Positions 22,315-34,326 of a DNA stretch of 64,000 bases are shown piece by piece; position 1 is the stretch's first letter, and each line of letters opens with the position of its first letter. Below the pieces are notes generated by a model that was not told where the DNA came from, ran no database searches, and saw only the letters and a program-made list of their open reading frames with translations. The DNA lies in assembly GCF_002575655.3 (NCBI RefSeq), contig NC_053040.3:152273148-152337147 (forward strand), in the 5' to 3' direction. A program made the translations under genes and the position numbers. The stretch is from Aegilops tauschii subsp. strangulata. Its lineage: Eukaryota > Streptophyta > Magnoliopsida > Poales > Poaceae.

Positions 22315-23872
22315 TCACATAAAAGCATTCTTTTCATGATCCACAAGCATAAAATATTTATTACTCTCCATATAAGCAATTTTATTCTCATTCATAATAG
22401 TGGGAGTATCAAAGGAAACTTGAATACTATAAATTGTTCCCACATTAAAAGAGTAATGTTCAGTAAAAGGATAATCAAAATTATGACAATAATTATCACT
22501 ACTTTTTATAACATAAGTACCATCACAATAATCATCATAAGTAGGAGGCATGCAATCATCATAGCAAATTTGATCATTCAAAGTAAGGGGACTAAAAAGA
22601 TCATCTTCATCAAGCATAGCATCCCCGAGCTTGGGACAAACATTAATTGCAGCAAATAAATTCTCAAACATGTCATTCTCATCAAATATAGCATCCCCAA
22701 GCTTGTGTCTTGGCATATCATAAGCATAATCACTCTCATCATTAATAGTATGAATAGCACCAACGGTATAACAATTGCTATCATCATAATTTCCCAAGTT
22801 GGTGCCAAAAAGATTTCCAAGATTAATAAGTATCATTATCTTCCCAATCATAATCATCACAACAAGCAATATGCATAAGAAAATCATCATCAATAGTGCC
22901 CTCGGACATTGTGCCATAAGACAGAAGCAATATCATCATCAAGTGCATCATCCTCCACAATTATTTTTGATTCATTTTCATGAGGCACAACAATAATAGG
23001 AGCAACACTATTTGGGAGAGATAGATTTTTACCTCTATTCTTTCTTCTTTTCTTCTTCTTCACCACTCCATGTGTGGGTTTAACTAATTTTTTTCAAACT
23101 TCTTATTGATGAGATTGGTTGAATAGGAAGCTCCTCCTTGTTACCTAATTCATCATAATATACTAAGAGGGTATTGGGAAATATTTCCCCTTTCATTAGT
23201 ACTCTCTTCATATTCTATTTGTTTTCTTGTCTTTAGATAGTTGGTAATATAAGGATTCTCAATGCAATTTATCGGACAAAACATATAAATTTCCTCTAGA
23301 TCAAAATCAAGAAACCTCTCGAGATTAAATTTTGGAATACCCTCAGTTATACGTTTCATTTCTTCATATCCCAAAAGAAGACTAAGCTCTTTATGATGCT
23401 CAAGGGTAATCAAGTTATCACAATTTTTGGACACGATTTGGTCACGAAACAATTTGCAGTGGAGATTTAAATGACCATGTTCATTGCAAAGTTCACAAGG
23501 ATGGCGAAAAAAATTAAATCTTTCAGCACAATCATCTAGCCTCTCTTGCAAATTTTTCGTTTCTAAATATTTATGCTTCTTACAAAATCTATCTTCCCTT
23601 TTTGGTGTGCATTTGCACTCCCAATTCACTCCGGAAAAATTGACATGCTTATAAGAAACATTTTTGTCATGACTTGTGCAGTCATCATTAGCATTTTGGA
23701 TATTCAAAGTATTCATACTAACAACATTGCAATCATGCTCATCATTCAAATATTTTGTGCCAAACATCTTATTGACTTCTTCTTCTAACAATTGAGCACA
23801 ATTTTCCGATCCATCATTTTCAAGAAAGATATTATAGAGATGATCAATAATATGATGCAACCTCAATTCCAT
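22315..23872 (-). pseudogene. Gypsy A Gag-like ORF with one zinc knuckle, frameshifted
   Basis: Two minus-strand open segments, 23872-23153 (239 codons) and 22917-22315 (200 codons), lie in different frames. They are joined by a translatable stretch with a lysine/arginine-rich patch (KKKRRKN-like, near 23050). The first segment holds HPCELCNEHGHLNLHCKLF, a CX2CX4HX4C knuckle that suggests nucleic-acid binding. The second is acidic with repeated LGDA(I/M)xDExD motifs. It starts about 100 bp inside the primer binding site, the normal place for Gag. I do not recognise a capsid fold and found no polymerase, so it may be the only protein of this non-autonomous family. Confidence 0.65.
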
Positions 23873-23969
23873 TTTTTGTAGTTTTGTTTTTATAAACCAA
23901 ACTAGTGATAAAACAAGAAACTAAAAGATTCAATTGCAAGATCTAAAGATATACCTTCAAGCACTCACC

Positions 23970-23987
23970 TCCCCGGCAACGGCGCCA
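23970..23987 (-). other. Primer binding site complementary to tRNA-Asp
   Basis: The plus strand reads TCCCCGGCAACGGCGCCA, identical as far as I recall to the last 18 bases (with CCA) of plant tRNA-Asp. On the minus strand it is therefore the complementary primer site. It lies 10 bp from the right LTR (23998), a wider gap than the usual 0-3 bp. Confidence 0.85.
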
Positions 23988-23997
23988 GGAAAGAGCT

Positions 23998-25326
23998 TGA
24001 TGTCTACTACGCAACTTTAATCTTGTAGGCTCGTGTTGGGCCTCGAAGCGCAGAGTTTTGCAGGACAGTAGCAATTTTCCCTCAAGTGGATGACCTAAGG
24101 TTTATCAATCTAAGGGAGGCGTAGGATGAAGATGGTCTCTCTCAAACAACCCTACAACCAAATACAAGAAATCTCTTGTGTCCCCAACACACCCAATACA
24201 ATGGCAGATTGTATAGGTGCACTAGTTCAGCGAAGAGATGGTGATAAAAGTGTAATATTGATGTTAGAAATATATTTTTATAATCTGAATAAATAAAAAC
24301 AACAAGGTAGCAAATAGTAAACGGGCACAAAAGCAGTATTGCAATGCTTGAAAATGAGGCCTAGGGTCCATACTTTTGCTAGTGCAATCTCTCAACAGTG
24401 CTAATATAATTGGATCATATAACCACCCCTCATAGTGCGATGAAGAATCACTCCAAAGTTCCTATCTAGCAGAGAACATAAGAAGATATCGTTTGTAGGG
24501 TACGAAACCACCTCGAAGCTATTCTTTCCGATCGGTCTATCAAAGAGTTCATACTAAAATAACAGCAAATAATTTTAGATTCATAATACTCAATCCAACA
24601 CAAAGAACTTCAAAGAGTGCCCCAAGATTTCTACCGGAGAAACAAAGACAAGAACATGCATCAACCCCTATGTGTAGATTACCGCAATGTCACCTTGGGA
24701 ATCTGTGAGTTGAGTGCCAAAACATATATCAAGTGAATCAATATGATACCCCATTGTCACCACGAGTATTCATATGCAAGACATATATCAAGTGCTCACA
24801 AATCCATAAAAGTATTCAATCCGATAAAACGAAATCTCAAAGGGAAAACTCAATTCATCACACCAAGATAGAGAGGGGAAAACACCATATGATCTTACTA
24901 TATTAACAAAGCCCGTGATACATCAAGATCGTGACATCTCAAGAACACGAGAGACAGAGAGAGAGATTAAACACATAGCTACTGGTACAAACCCTCAGGC
25001 CCGAGGGCATCATGGTGGCCGCCGGGATGATGAAGATGGCCACCGGAGATGATTCCCCCCTTCGGTAGGGTGCCGGAACAGGGTCTAGATTAGTTTTTTG
25101 TGGCTATAGAGCCTTGCGGCGGCGAAACTTCTGATCTAGGTTAACCCCGAGGGTTTTGGGAATATTTGAGAATTTACAGGGCGAAGAGGGGGTGCGGGAG
25201 CCACCGAGGTGGGCACAACCCACCTGGGCGCGCCTGGGCCCCCAGGCGCGCCCTGGTGGGTTGTGCGCCCCTCGGGGCACCCCCAGGTGCTGCTCTGGCC
25301 CATTGGTGGTCTTCTAGTTCATAAAA
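23998..25326 (-). repeat. Gypsy A 5' LTR, first piece
   Basis: Starts TGATGTCTACTACGC and parallels 16264-17600 of the left LTR with scattered substitutions and small deletions (for example, about 20 bp missing near 25005). The match ends at CATAAAA (25326), where the CACTA fragment begins. The remainder of the LTR is at 37736-37999. Confidence 0.9.
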
Positions 25327-25766
25327 GGAGGAGTGAAGTATGTCAGGTATGTCAGATCTCCAAAATGATCTATACTTAGCTTTGTTCCCTCCGAAATGAC
25401 CTAAGTTAGCTCTAATATGCTAAGTTATCTCTAATATGCTTAGTTACCTAGGTTTGCTCAATAATGACATACACTTAGCTTACTTATGTAAAAAATGGCA
25501 TAATTAGCTTACTTAGGTTTGAAATGGCATAACAATCTTGGTAACCTCATATATGTCATATAGTTAGCTTATTTTCCTCGAAAATGACATAATAATCCTA
25601 ATTAGCTCCAAAATGATCAATTTTACCTAAGTTAGCTCTAAAATGCTAAATTAGCTCTAATATGCTTAGTTACCTGGGTTAGCTCAAGAAAGACCTATAC
25701 TTAGCTTACTTATGTAAAAAATGGCATAATATGCTTAGTTAACTCAAAAATGGCATAATTAGCTAG

Positions 25767-25886
25767 GTTAGCTCCAAAATGACCCATTTTACCTAGGTTA
25801 GCTCCAAAATGACCAAGTTTACCTAGGTTAGCTCCAATATGATCCATTTTACCTAGGTTAGCTCCAAAATGACCTACACACTTAGC
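25767..25886. repeat. 30-bp tandem repeats in CACTA-1
   Basis: Four units starting GTTAGCTCCAAAATGACC at 25767, 25797, 25827 and 25857 (the third reads AATATGATC). More degenerate relatives extend back to about 25340. Confidence 0.85.
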
Positions 25887-25927
25887 ATTTTTACCTAGCT
25901 TAGCTAAAAAATGGCATTTTACCTACC

Positions 25928-26066
25928 TTAGTTAGAAGAAGAAGAAGAAGATAAAGAAGAGGAGAGGAGAAAAAGAAAGGGAAGATAAATTCTTCTTCTT
26001 CTTTTTCTTCGTCCTTTTCTTCTAATTCTTCTAGCTAGTCTTCTTCTTCTTCTTTTTCAAACTTTC
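25928..26066. repeat. GAA-rich tract facing a TTC-rich tract
   Basis: (GAA)5-like purine DNA at 25928-25985 is followed by TTC/CTT-rich pyrimidine DNA at 25990-26066. Together they form a long imperfect inverted repeat. Confidence 0.8.
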
Positions 26067-26103
26067 ATCTTTCCGAATTTGCATATTTGCTTTAGATGAG
26101 GAA

Positions 26104-28883
26104 TGTAACATCCCAAATTTTCAATTTGGTATGTTATACATAGATCATCATTGCATATCATGTTTTATTGCATTTTGACAAATCCTCGATAAATCCTAAG
26201 CAACTCAAGGACCCTCGGAGAGAGTTGGGGATTTTCTCGAGTTTTCATATTTGATTTTCATCAAATAATAAGACGAGGATTTTTGGTTTTAATTATTTTC
26301 TCTCCGGAAAAATATTTCATTTTAAAAATAAACGAGAGGAGAAATATGACTTCTCCAAAACAATTGAAATACTGGAGGAAAAATGTTAAAATCTTTTATT
26401 GGAATTTATTCGGATTTTTTTTGCAATTTTTATTGCATTAAAAATATTGCATGTTTTCAAAATATTTATTTTGATTTAAAAAAAATGTTCACCCTATTCT
26501 AGATGTTCTAACTAGACGGGGAAAATTTATTTTATATTTTTCTGATTTTTATTTATTTTTCTATGAATTATTTTCCGTGGAACTTATTTAAAAAAAAAAC
26601 TGCGCGACGCCCGACCGGGCCGAAGCCCAGCCGAGCGCCGGCCCGCCCGCGCCCTCTCCTTCCTCCGCACGGGAGCCCCGCGCCGCCGGAGTCCGCCATG
26701 GCCACGGGACCGAGCCTCCCTGGAGCTTGCCCACTCCTCCAAGCTTGCTACCCTCCCCATATATACCCCCCTCTCTCTCTTCCCCTCAACCCGCCGCCGC
26801 CGCCGCACTCATCCCGCCGCCGCCGCCGCACTTGCCAGCCGCCGCCGCCGCCGGAAGCCGCCGCCGCCGCCGGGAGCCGCCGCCGGAAGCCGCCGCCGCC
26901 GCCGGGAGCCGCCGCCCCTCGCCCTCGCCCGCACCCCCGCACCCCCGCACCCCGCGCCCCGCCGGAGCACTCGCCGGAGCCCCCCCGACGAGGTACTGCC
27001 GCTGCCCCGTTCGTCGTTGCCGGTTTTCTTCTAAAAAAACCCTTCGTTAAAAAAAACCCTAGATCGGTTTTTTTTCGGTTTTATTATTTTGCGAGCGTTC
27101 ACCGAACCGTTCGTTTTAACGAACGCGTTCGTCGGTTTCTCTCTGTTAACGAATGTCCGTTCTCTAACCGTTCATCCGTTTTTCTTTTTCGTCGGATTTT
27201 TTCTGCGATTATCTCAGATTCGATTTCTGATCGAATTTTCGATTCTGTTTAACTTCTCGCTCGTTTATCGGAATCAGGCGATTCAAGCGCCTAGTGTTTC
27301 GTATCGAAATTCTCTTTCCGTTTAGCCTACCCAAACAAGTTTTTGCTACAGTAAAATTTGACCTAGATCCAGATTAGTAAACGAAGTTTCTTTCTTTCGC
27401 CGTTTGACTTTCGTTGCTTCTTTCGAGTTGATTCTTTTTGCAAACCGGAGTTCTTAAGTTGAACTTTCTGGTTGGATCTTTCATTCGAGTTTTACCTGTG
27501 CATTAGATGAGTACTGATTGTATGCTTGTTTGTTTGCGATAGAGTACCCGGAGTGTGCCGCTTGTTACTTCGAATCGCTAGGTTTCGCGGATCATCAGCA
27601 AGGCAAGTAACACTTTGATCATATACCTTCCATACCCAGTTTTATTGCATTAGATCTATTCCTCAAACATTGCATGACTAGGATCTAATTAAATTGTGGG
27701 TATTGGGAAGTAGTTGAGGTAGAACCTATTACCTGTTTTATTATCAAACCCTTGGGAGTTACTTCTACGTTTGCTATTATTATTGCCATGCTATGCTCGT
27801 AGACTAGGATTGGGTTTGAGAGATTTCCATGACAGATGTGAGATTGTTAATTAATGGTTTACTTAAGGTGGCAACTAAAACTCACATCTGGGTGGATTGA
27901 GGTACCTGGGTATTCCAGGATTGCCTGTTTTTCTTTTGGACCGCCACCCAGGTTCAAAGGGATCATGAGATTATTCATGCTAGAAACTTCCGTGTGCAGC
28001 CGCAAGCTATTATGGGCTCTAGCATAGTTGACTAAGTTGTGTGAACTCTTACAGTGGTAGACTAGCAGATGTAGGGGAAAGTAGGTGTAACTGTCTACCC
28101 ATACGTAAGGTGCAAACACTTCTGAAAGACTGTGTCTCGGTCATCCGTTTCTCAAACATCATGTAGTGCGAGAATCAAGCGCAGGCGATCGAGTCTTGTG
28201 GGGAAAAGTGCGCAAACCTCTGCAGAGTGTACAAACTAATCATGGTTAGCCGTGTCCCCGGTTATGGACAACTTGAGTATCTAGTACTTGGATTATCATG
28301 TGAATCTCATCACTATGTTACTATTAATTTATTTTGTTGGGTTATTGATGACATTTAATTGGGATTGAGATGCTGTCAACCATCTCAATGTTTCACAACC
28401 ACCATGATAGTTAAATAAAATTTATTCCTTTGAGGTAGGATAAAATTGGCTTTTCGCAAAATTGTAACCATAGAGCTTTCCACCAGCCATATATGCATAT
28501 AGTATAGCATTGTTATCGTTCATTATTCTCTATGTGTTACATTGCCAGCATATTCTATGTGCTGACCCGTTTTCGGGCTGCAACGTTTCATGTTGCAGAC
28601 TTTTCAGACGACGAGTAAGGTGCCTTAGGTCGTGGTCTTATACTCAGTGATGCCGCTGGAGTTGATGGACTCACTTATCTTCCAAGTCTTCCGCTGTTAT
28701 CGTTATTAGATGGCCTTAAGCCATGTTTATCATACTTGATCTCTTCAGAGATATTCGATGTAATAAGTGTGTGATTGCTACTCTGTTATAAATCCTCCGT
28801 TTGTACTGTGCGTGTCAGCATTACTGATCCAGGGATGACACTGGTGCACAGCAGCACAGACCATTTGAGGTCTGGTTGCTACA
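26104..28883 (+). repeat. Gypsy B 5' LTR (2780 bp)
   Basis: TGTAACATCCCAAATTTTC at the start, TTGCTACA at the end. Contains a (CCG)n-rich region at about 26790-26990 that is 40-50 bp longer than in the right LTR. CATATATACC at 26757-26767 is a candidate TATA region. The proline/arginine-rich open frames at 26563-27252 are products of this GC-rich repeat and are not called. Confidence 0.97.
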
Positions 28884-28887
28884 AAGT

Positions 28888-28899
28888 TGGTATCAGAGC
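28888..28899 (+). other. Primer binding site, initiator tRNA-Met
   Basis: TGGTATCAGAGC, exact match to the standard plant site, four bases after the LTR end. Confidence 0.93.
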
Positions 28900-28993
28900 A
28901 CACGCTGACTGTAGGACACGACCACTAAGCTTAAGCCCTAGAAAGCTTCTCTCTTCTCATTTTGACCCCTCTCCTTTTTCTACTCTTTTAGGA

Positions 28994-29725
28994 ATGGCGG
29001 ATGCAAGGAGCAAGTTCATGCAACCAGATGAAGACATGCCGTTTGGACGACACTTGAAGGAAGTCACCAAGTACTTGAACATAGGAATACCGAGCATCAC
29101 CGGAACCTACAACGCCACATTACCTGAAGAGGAGAGCTGGAAGATTCAAGTTCTTATTCCAGGAAGGACGTTTGTGCCAGTTACTAAACCCATAAGATTG
29201 GTTTTTGAAGCACCAACTTGGAGTCTAGGGAAGAGCATGGCCGCACACATCGCCATGGGACGCGTTGGAGAAGTCTATCACCAGGAGCTTAAGGATACAA
29301 TTTACCAAATTTATGGACGCCGAGACGCGCAATGGGAGATGATCAGAACCAAGAAGGATGGATCAATTGCAGCTTTCATCCAGGAGCAGAACCAACATAT
29401 TCGTCGCCAGGAGAACCAGATGTGCTCAGACAAGGAAGAGCTGAAGAAGGCATTGACGAAGATCAAGGAGCTGGAGGAAGAACTCAAGGCTACACGCGAG
29501 GATTATTTGGAAGAAATCAACGCACTAGTAGGAAAGAATGACGACCTGGAGAAGAAGATTGGAATATTCATGGGAAATCCAGTGGCAAAAGCAGAAGTCG
29601 ACGAATGCACTTGTCCGGATAACTACATCATCATCGACGACACTGACTCGGAACCAAGTGAAGACGACTGGGTTGATGAAGCTGGAGCAGACATCATGGA
29701 GTCTTCAACGGATCAGAATTTCTAG
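28994..29725 (+). CDS. Gypsy B accessory ORF upstream of gag, open, unknown function
   Basis: 243 codons from ATG 28994 (MADARSKFMQPDEDMPFG) to TAG 29723-29725. Earlier in-frame ATGs lie in the LTR and primer site and are not used. The N-terminal half (about 1-125) looks globular. About 126-185 is a heptad-like coiled coil (KEELKKALTKIKELEEELKA). The C-terminus is acidic (IIIDDTDSEPSEDDWVDE). There is no zinc knuckle and no match I recognise to Gag, protease or envelope. It lies 199 bp before gag on the same strand and would be the first ORF of the genomic RNA. It is the only long retroelement frame in the window without a stop. Role unknown: an extra pre-gag ORF is a feature of the element, not a captured host gene as far as I can see. 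Confidence 0.7.
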   Translation: MADARSKFMQPDEDMPFGRHLKEVTKYLNIGIPSITGTYNATLPEEESWKIQVLIPGRTFVPVTKPIRLVFEAPTWSLGKSMAAHIAMGRVGEVYHQELKDTIYQIYGRRDAQWEMIRTKKDGSIAAFIQEQNQHIRRQENQMCSDKEELKKALTKIKELEEELKATREDYLEEINALVGKNDDLEKKIGIFMGNPVAKAEVDECTCPDNYIIIDDTDSEPSEDDWVDEAGADIMESSTDQNF

Positions 29726-29924
29726 TAGACCACCATATCAGTAGTAGTTTTCCCCCATTTAATAGTACAGTTCAAGCACTTTGTAACGCTAGTTAGATCG
29801 ATTGTTTTGCCTTGTTTGAATTGATTGAGTGATATTGATTGAATTTGTCTCATGAGCATATGGGTAGTGTTTTCTCTCTAGACCTCATTCTATTCTTAAC
29901 TCTCGTCTTTTCTAAACCTATCAG

Positions 29925-31166
29925 ATGCCTCCGAGACGCGACACCGGATTTGTTTTCCCACCAGAGATCACCCAGTTGATTCAACAACAGAATGCCCTGA
30001 TGCAAGTGTTAGTGCAGAACCAAGGCAACAACAACAACAACAACCCACCGCCACCACCACCTGTTGATCACTTAGCCCGCTTCTTAAGGCTAAACCTGCC
30101 GGTGTTTTCCAGTAGCACCGAGCCGATTGTTGCAGATGATTGGCTCCGCAAAGTTGGAAGGGAGTTGACCACTGCAGGATGCACAGATGCGGAAAGAGTG
30201 CGTTTTGCCGCACATTAGCTTGATGGACCCGCAGCATCATGGTGGGAGAATTATACAGCCACGCACCCTATTGACACTGTCACATGGGACCAGTTTCAGC
30301 AAGCTTTCCGTACAGCTCATGTTTCAGCAGGAGCTATGGCTATGAAGAAGCATGAGTTTCGTAACCTACGCCAAGGAGGACGCACCGTAGGCCAGTATGT
30401 GGAGGAATTCAGTAAGTTAGCACGTTATGCACCAGATGACGTTGCTACAGATGCTGCCAAGCAGGAGAAATTCTTGGAAGGACTGAATGATGAACTGAGT
30501 ATGCAGTTGATGGTAGCAACCTTCAACAACTACCAGGAGCTGGTAGATAGAGCTCTCATGATTGAAGGGAAGCAACAGCAGATTGAAAACCGCAAGAGGA
30601 AGTATGGACAAGGGAAGTACAATTCTGGAGCCCAGCAGAAGCCACGATTTACCCCGAAGCCGGGAGGACAGTTTCAGCATACCCATGGAGGAGGTAGTTC
30701 GCACCACCATAATGGCTCCAAGAATGGTAATGGGAATGGAGGAGGAAACGGACAGAACCGTACCAACCCATCTACCCCAACCAAGAGAGATCTAAGTCAC
30801 ATTACTTGTTTCAAGTGCCAGAAGACGGGACATTATGCTACTGATTGTCCCGAAGCCCAAAATGGAAATGGCAATGGAAGCTCTGGGAAGAAGCCGAACC
30901 CGTTCAACAAAGGACATGTGAACCACGTGAGCGTGGAGGAGGTTGAAGCTCAGCCTGATGCAGTAATAGGTAAGTTTTTGGTTAAGTCATTTACTGCAAC
31001 TGTTCTTTTCGATACTGGTGCATCGCATTCATACATATCAAGGGGATTCGTAAACAAGTTTAAGATGTCCACTCAAGTTCTCAAAAGCCCTATGTTAGTA
31101 ACCTCGCCAGGAGCAGAGTATATGGCCACCCCAAGGATGTTTTCAGATACCGTTGGCCATTGGTAG
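29925..31166 (+). pseudogene. Gypsy B gag and protease, broken
   Basis: Starts MPPRRDTGFVFPPEITQLIQ at 29925. The retrotransposon Gag domain spans about 30060-30560 (ASWWENY, FRNLRQGGRTVGQYVEEF). A TAG at 30216-30218 replaces a residue between AAH and LDG, probably CAG. A Gly/Asn/His-rich linker precedes the CCHC knuckle CFKCQKTGHYATDC (30807-30848). The protease motif LFDTGASHSYIS is at about 31005-31040. The frame is lost near 31100-31150 and ends at 31166, while pol continues in another frame from about 31153. Confidence 0.93.
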
Positions 31167-34100
31167 GCATGTTTTCCCCTCAGACCTCATTGTTTTGGAA
31201 TCACAAGGTTTGGATGTGATTTTGGGAATGGATTGGCTATCGTTGTATGGAGGAAACATCGATTGTGCCAGCAAGACGATTTCGCTTACCACCCCGGAAG
31301 GAAAAAGGATCAAGTATGTATCTCGACATATGCCGAAGAGGACTCAAGTGAATTCCTTGTCAGGAGTTGTACAGGAGGAAGTACCAGTGGTGAAGGATTA
31401 TCCGGATGTATTTCCAGAAGAGTTGCCAGGCATGCCACCAGATAGAGACATTGAGTTTTTGATTGAACTTTTGCCAGGCACAGGGCCAATATCTAAGAGA
31501 CCGTACAGGATGCCCGCAAAGGATTTGGAGGAAATTAAGAAGCAGATCAAGGAGTTACTGGATAAAGGATATATTCGCTCAAGTTAGTCACCTTGGGGAT
31601 CACCAGTACTTCTAGTGGAGAAGAAAGATGGATCACTGAGGATGGTTGTTGATTACCGAGGATTGAATGAAGTGACCATCAAAAACAAGTACCCACTGCC
31701 GATGATCAATGATTTGTTTGACCGCTTGCAAGGAGCTAAAGTATTTTCCAAGATCGATCTACGATCAGGATACCATCAGTTAAAGATTCGAGAGCAGGAT
31801 ATACCCAAGACGGCATTTACCACCAGATATGGATTGTATGAGTATACCGTTATGTCATTTGGACTGACTAACGCACCTGCCTATTTCATGAATCTGATGA
31901 ACAAAGTGTTTATGGAGTTTTTGGATAAGTTCGTCGTAGTGTTCATTGACGATATTTTAATCTTTTCCAAGGATGAGGAAGAGCATGAGGAGCATTTACG
32001 ATTGGTACTTGAGAAGCTCAGAGAACATCAATTATACGCCAAGTTCAGCAAATGTGAGTTTTGGCTGAAGGAAGTTGGATTCCTTGGACATGTTATTTCT
32101 GGAGAAGGAATAGCAGTAGACCCTACCAAGGTTGACACAGTGACAAGTTGGGAATCACCCACGACAGTTGGAGAAATCCGGAGTTTTCTTGGACTTGCAG
32201 GATACTACCGGAGATTCATCGAGAATTTCTCAAGGATTGCTAAGCCCATGACTGAGCTATTGAAGAAGGACACCAAATTCAATTGGACTGAGGAATGTGA
32301 AGCTAGTTTCCAAGAGTTGAAGAAATGATTGGTTACATCACCAGTGTTGATTCTGCCAGATCAACGCAAGGATTATGAAGTTTATTGCGACGCTTCTCGT
32401 CGAGGACTTGGAGCAGTGCTTATGCAGGAAGGAAGAGTTGTGTCATATGCTTCACGACAACTTAAACCCCATGAGAAGAATTATGCTACGCATGATTTGG
32501 AATTAGCAGCCGTGGTGCATGCATTGAAGACATGGAGACATTTTCTCATCGAAAACCATTGTGAGGTGTACACGGATCACAAGAGTTTGAAGTATATTTT
32601 CACGCAGAAGGAGTTAAATCTCAGACAGAGGAGATGGCTGGAGCTCATTAAAGATTATGATATGAGATTGCATTATCACCCTGGAAAGGCTAACGTAGTA
32701 GCAGACGCGTTGAGCCGCAAGAGTCATGTCAACACTCTCATGACAGGAGAGTTACCTCAGGAATTAGCCGAGGACCTTCGCGAGTTATGTTTGGAGATAG
32801 TCCCAAGAGGCTATTTAGCGACATTGGAGCAGTCTACCTTGATGGAAAGGATCAGAGAAGCTCAGAAGACAGACAAGGAGATTGAAGAGATAAAGGAGAA
32901 GATGAGCAAAGGAAAAGCCAAGGGATTTCGTGAGGATGAGCACGATACCTTATGGTTTGAGGACCGCGTATATGTGCCAAATGATCCGGAGATCAGGAAG
33001 TTGATTTTGCAAGAAGCCCATGATTCACCGTACGCGATTCACCCAGGGAATACCAAGATGTATTTGGATTTGAAGAATATTTTCTGGTGGACCGGAATGA
33101 AGAAGGATATTGCGGAATACGTAGCAGTTTGTGATGTATGTCAGAGAGTGAAGGCAGAGCATCAGAAGCCATCAGGATTGCTACAACCATTGCCGATACC
33201 CGAATGGAAGTGGGATAAAATAGGCATGGATTTTATCACAGGATTACCCAGGACTCGTTCAGGATATGACTCAATATGGGTTGTAGTCGACCGTTTGACG
33301 AAAGTGGCTCATTTCATTCCAGTAAAGACCACTTACACCAGTGCTAAGTTGGCAAGGATATACATGACCAGGATCGTATGTTTGCATGGAGTTCCGAGGA
33401 CCATTGTATCAGACAGAGGAACCCAATTTACCTCGAAGTTTTGGAAGCAGTTACATGAAACATTGGGAACCAGGCTGGAATTTAGTACAGCTTTCCACCC
33501 ACAGACAGATGGACAGACCGAGAGAGTCAACCAGATTTTGGAGGACATGTTGAGAGCATGTGCACTCGATTATGGATCTAGTTGGGACGACAATTTGCCA
33601 TATGCAGAGTTTTCTTATAACAACAGTTATCAGACCAGTTTGAAGATGGCCCCTTTCGAAGCCTTGTACGGAAGGAGGTGTAGAACACCGTTGTTATGGG
33701 ACGAAGTTGGAGACCGCCAGTTGTTTGGACCTAATTTGATTAAGGAGTCTGAACAGAAAGTGAGGTTGATTCGCGATAGGCTCAAGGTAGCCCAGTCCAG
33801 GCAGAAGAGTTATGCTGATTCTAAACGAAAAGAGACAGTTTACGAAGTCGGAGACCGAGTTTATCTTCGAGTATCACCACTTCGAGGAGTGAAGCGCTTT
33901 GGAGTTAAGGGAAAGTTAGCGCCCCGTTTTATCGGACCATATAGAGTTGTGGAACGTATGGGAGAAATTGCTTACAAGCTGGAATTGCCCGAAGGATTGT
34001 CTGGAGTACATAATGTATTTCACATTTCCCAGTTGAAGAAGTGCCACGCGGAGATGGCTGAAATACCACTGAGAGATACTGTGCCACTGGAAGCGATTCA

Positions 34101-34314
34101 GTTGGAAAGTGATTTGACCTATGAGGAGAAACCAGTTAAGATTCTCGAGTATGCCAGCCGAGTTACCCGCAGCAAGGTTATCAAGTTTTGCAAAGTCCAG
34201 TGGAGTCACCACACGGAGGATGAAGCCACCTGGGAGCGAGAGGAAGATGTACGGAAGGACCACTCCCACCTGTTTTCTAGCCAACCCGAATCTCGAGGGC
34301 GAGATTCATCTTAA
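31153..34314 (+). pseudogene. Gypsy B pol: RT, RNase H, integrase, chromodomain-like tail
   Basis: One frame with stops at 31585-31587 and 32326-32328, otherwise open. RT palm: FIDD at 31942-31953, preceded by [11 protein letters not shown] and followed by [12 protein letters not shown]. RNase H begins after the second stop ([12 protein letters not shown], ending VADALSRK). In a numbering starting at 32329, the integrase zinc finger is H231, H238, C268, C271, and the catalytic triad is D301, D362, E398 with 35 residues between the last two. A GPY/F-like segment ([19 protein letters not shown]) and a chromodomain-like C-terminus (about 605-650, [18 protein letters not shown]) follow. The 661-codon RNase H-integrase part is intact. 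The two stops make a full Pol impossible without readthrough. Confidence 0.93.
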
Positions 34315-34324
34315 GGGGGGTAGG
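34312..34324 (+). other. Polypurine tract of Gypsy B
   Basis: TTAAGGGGGGTAG just before the TGTAAC start of the right LTR at 34327. Confidence 0.75.
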
Positions 34325-34326
34325 TT

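Larger units (their letters stand above)
25327..26103 (-). mobile_element. CACTA-1 fragment, left part
   Basis: AT-rich DNA with many TTAGCTCCAAAATGACC words, followed by GAA-rich and TTC-rich tracts. It continues at 37066 once Gypsy B and one AGGAA target copy are removed. No CACTA terminal repeat is found at 25327, so this end is truncated. No transposase is visible. Confidence 0.65.

Noticed and set aside
23970..23987. Eighteen bases identical to the end of a tRNA-Asp gene
   Set aside because: There is no cloverleaf upstream; it is the retroelement primer binding site beside an LTR.
26563..27252. Long proline/arginine-rich open frame (and its counterpart at 34675-35226)
   Set aside because: Lies in the CCG-repeat region of the Gypsy B LTR, present in both LTRs in altered form, with open frames on several strands: a product of composition.
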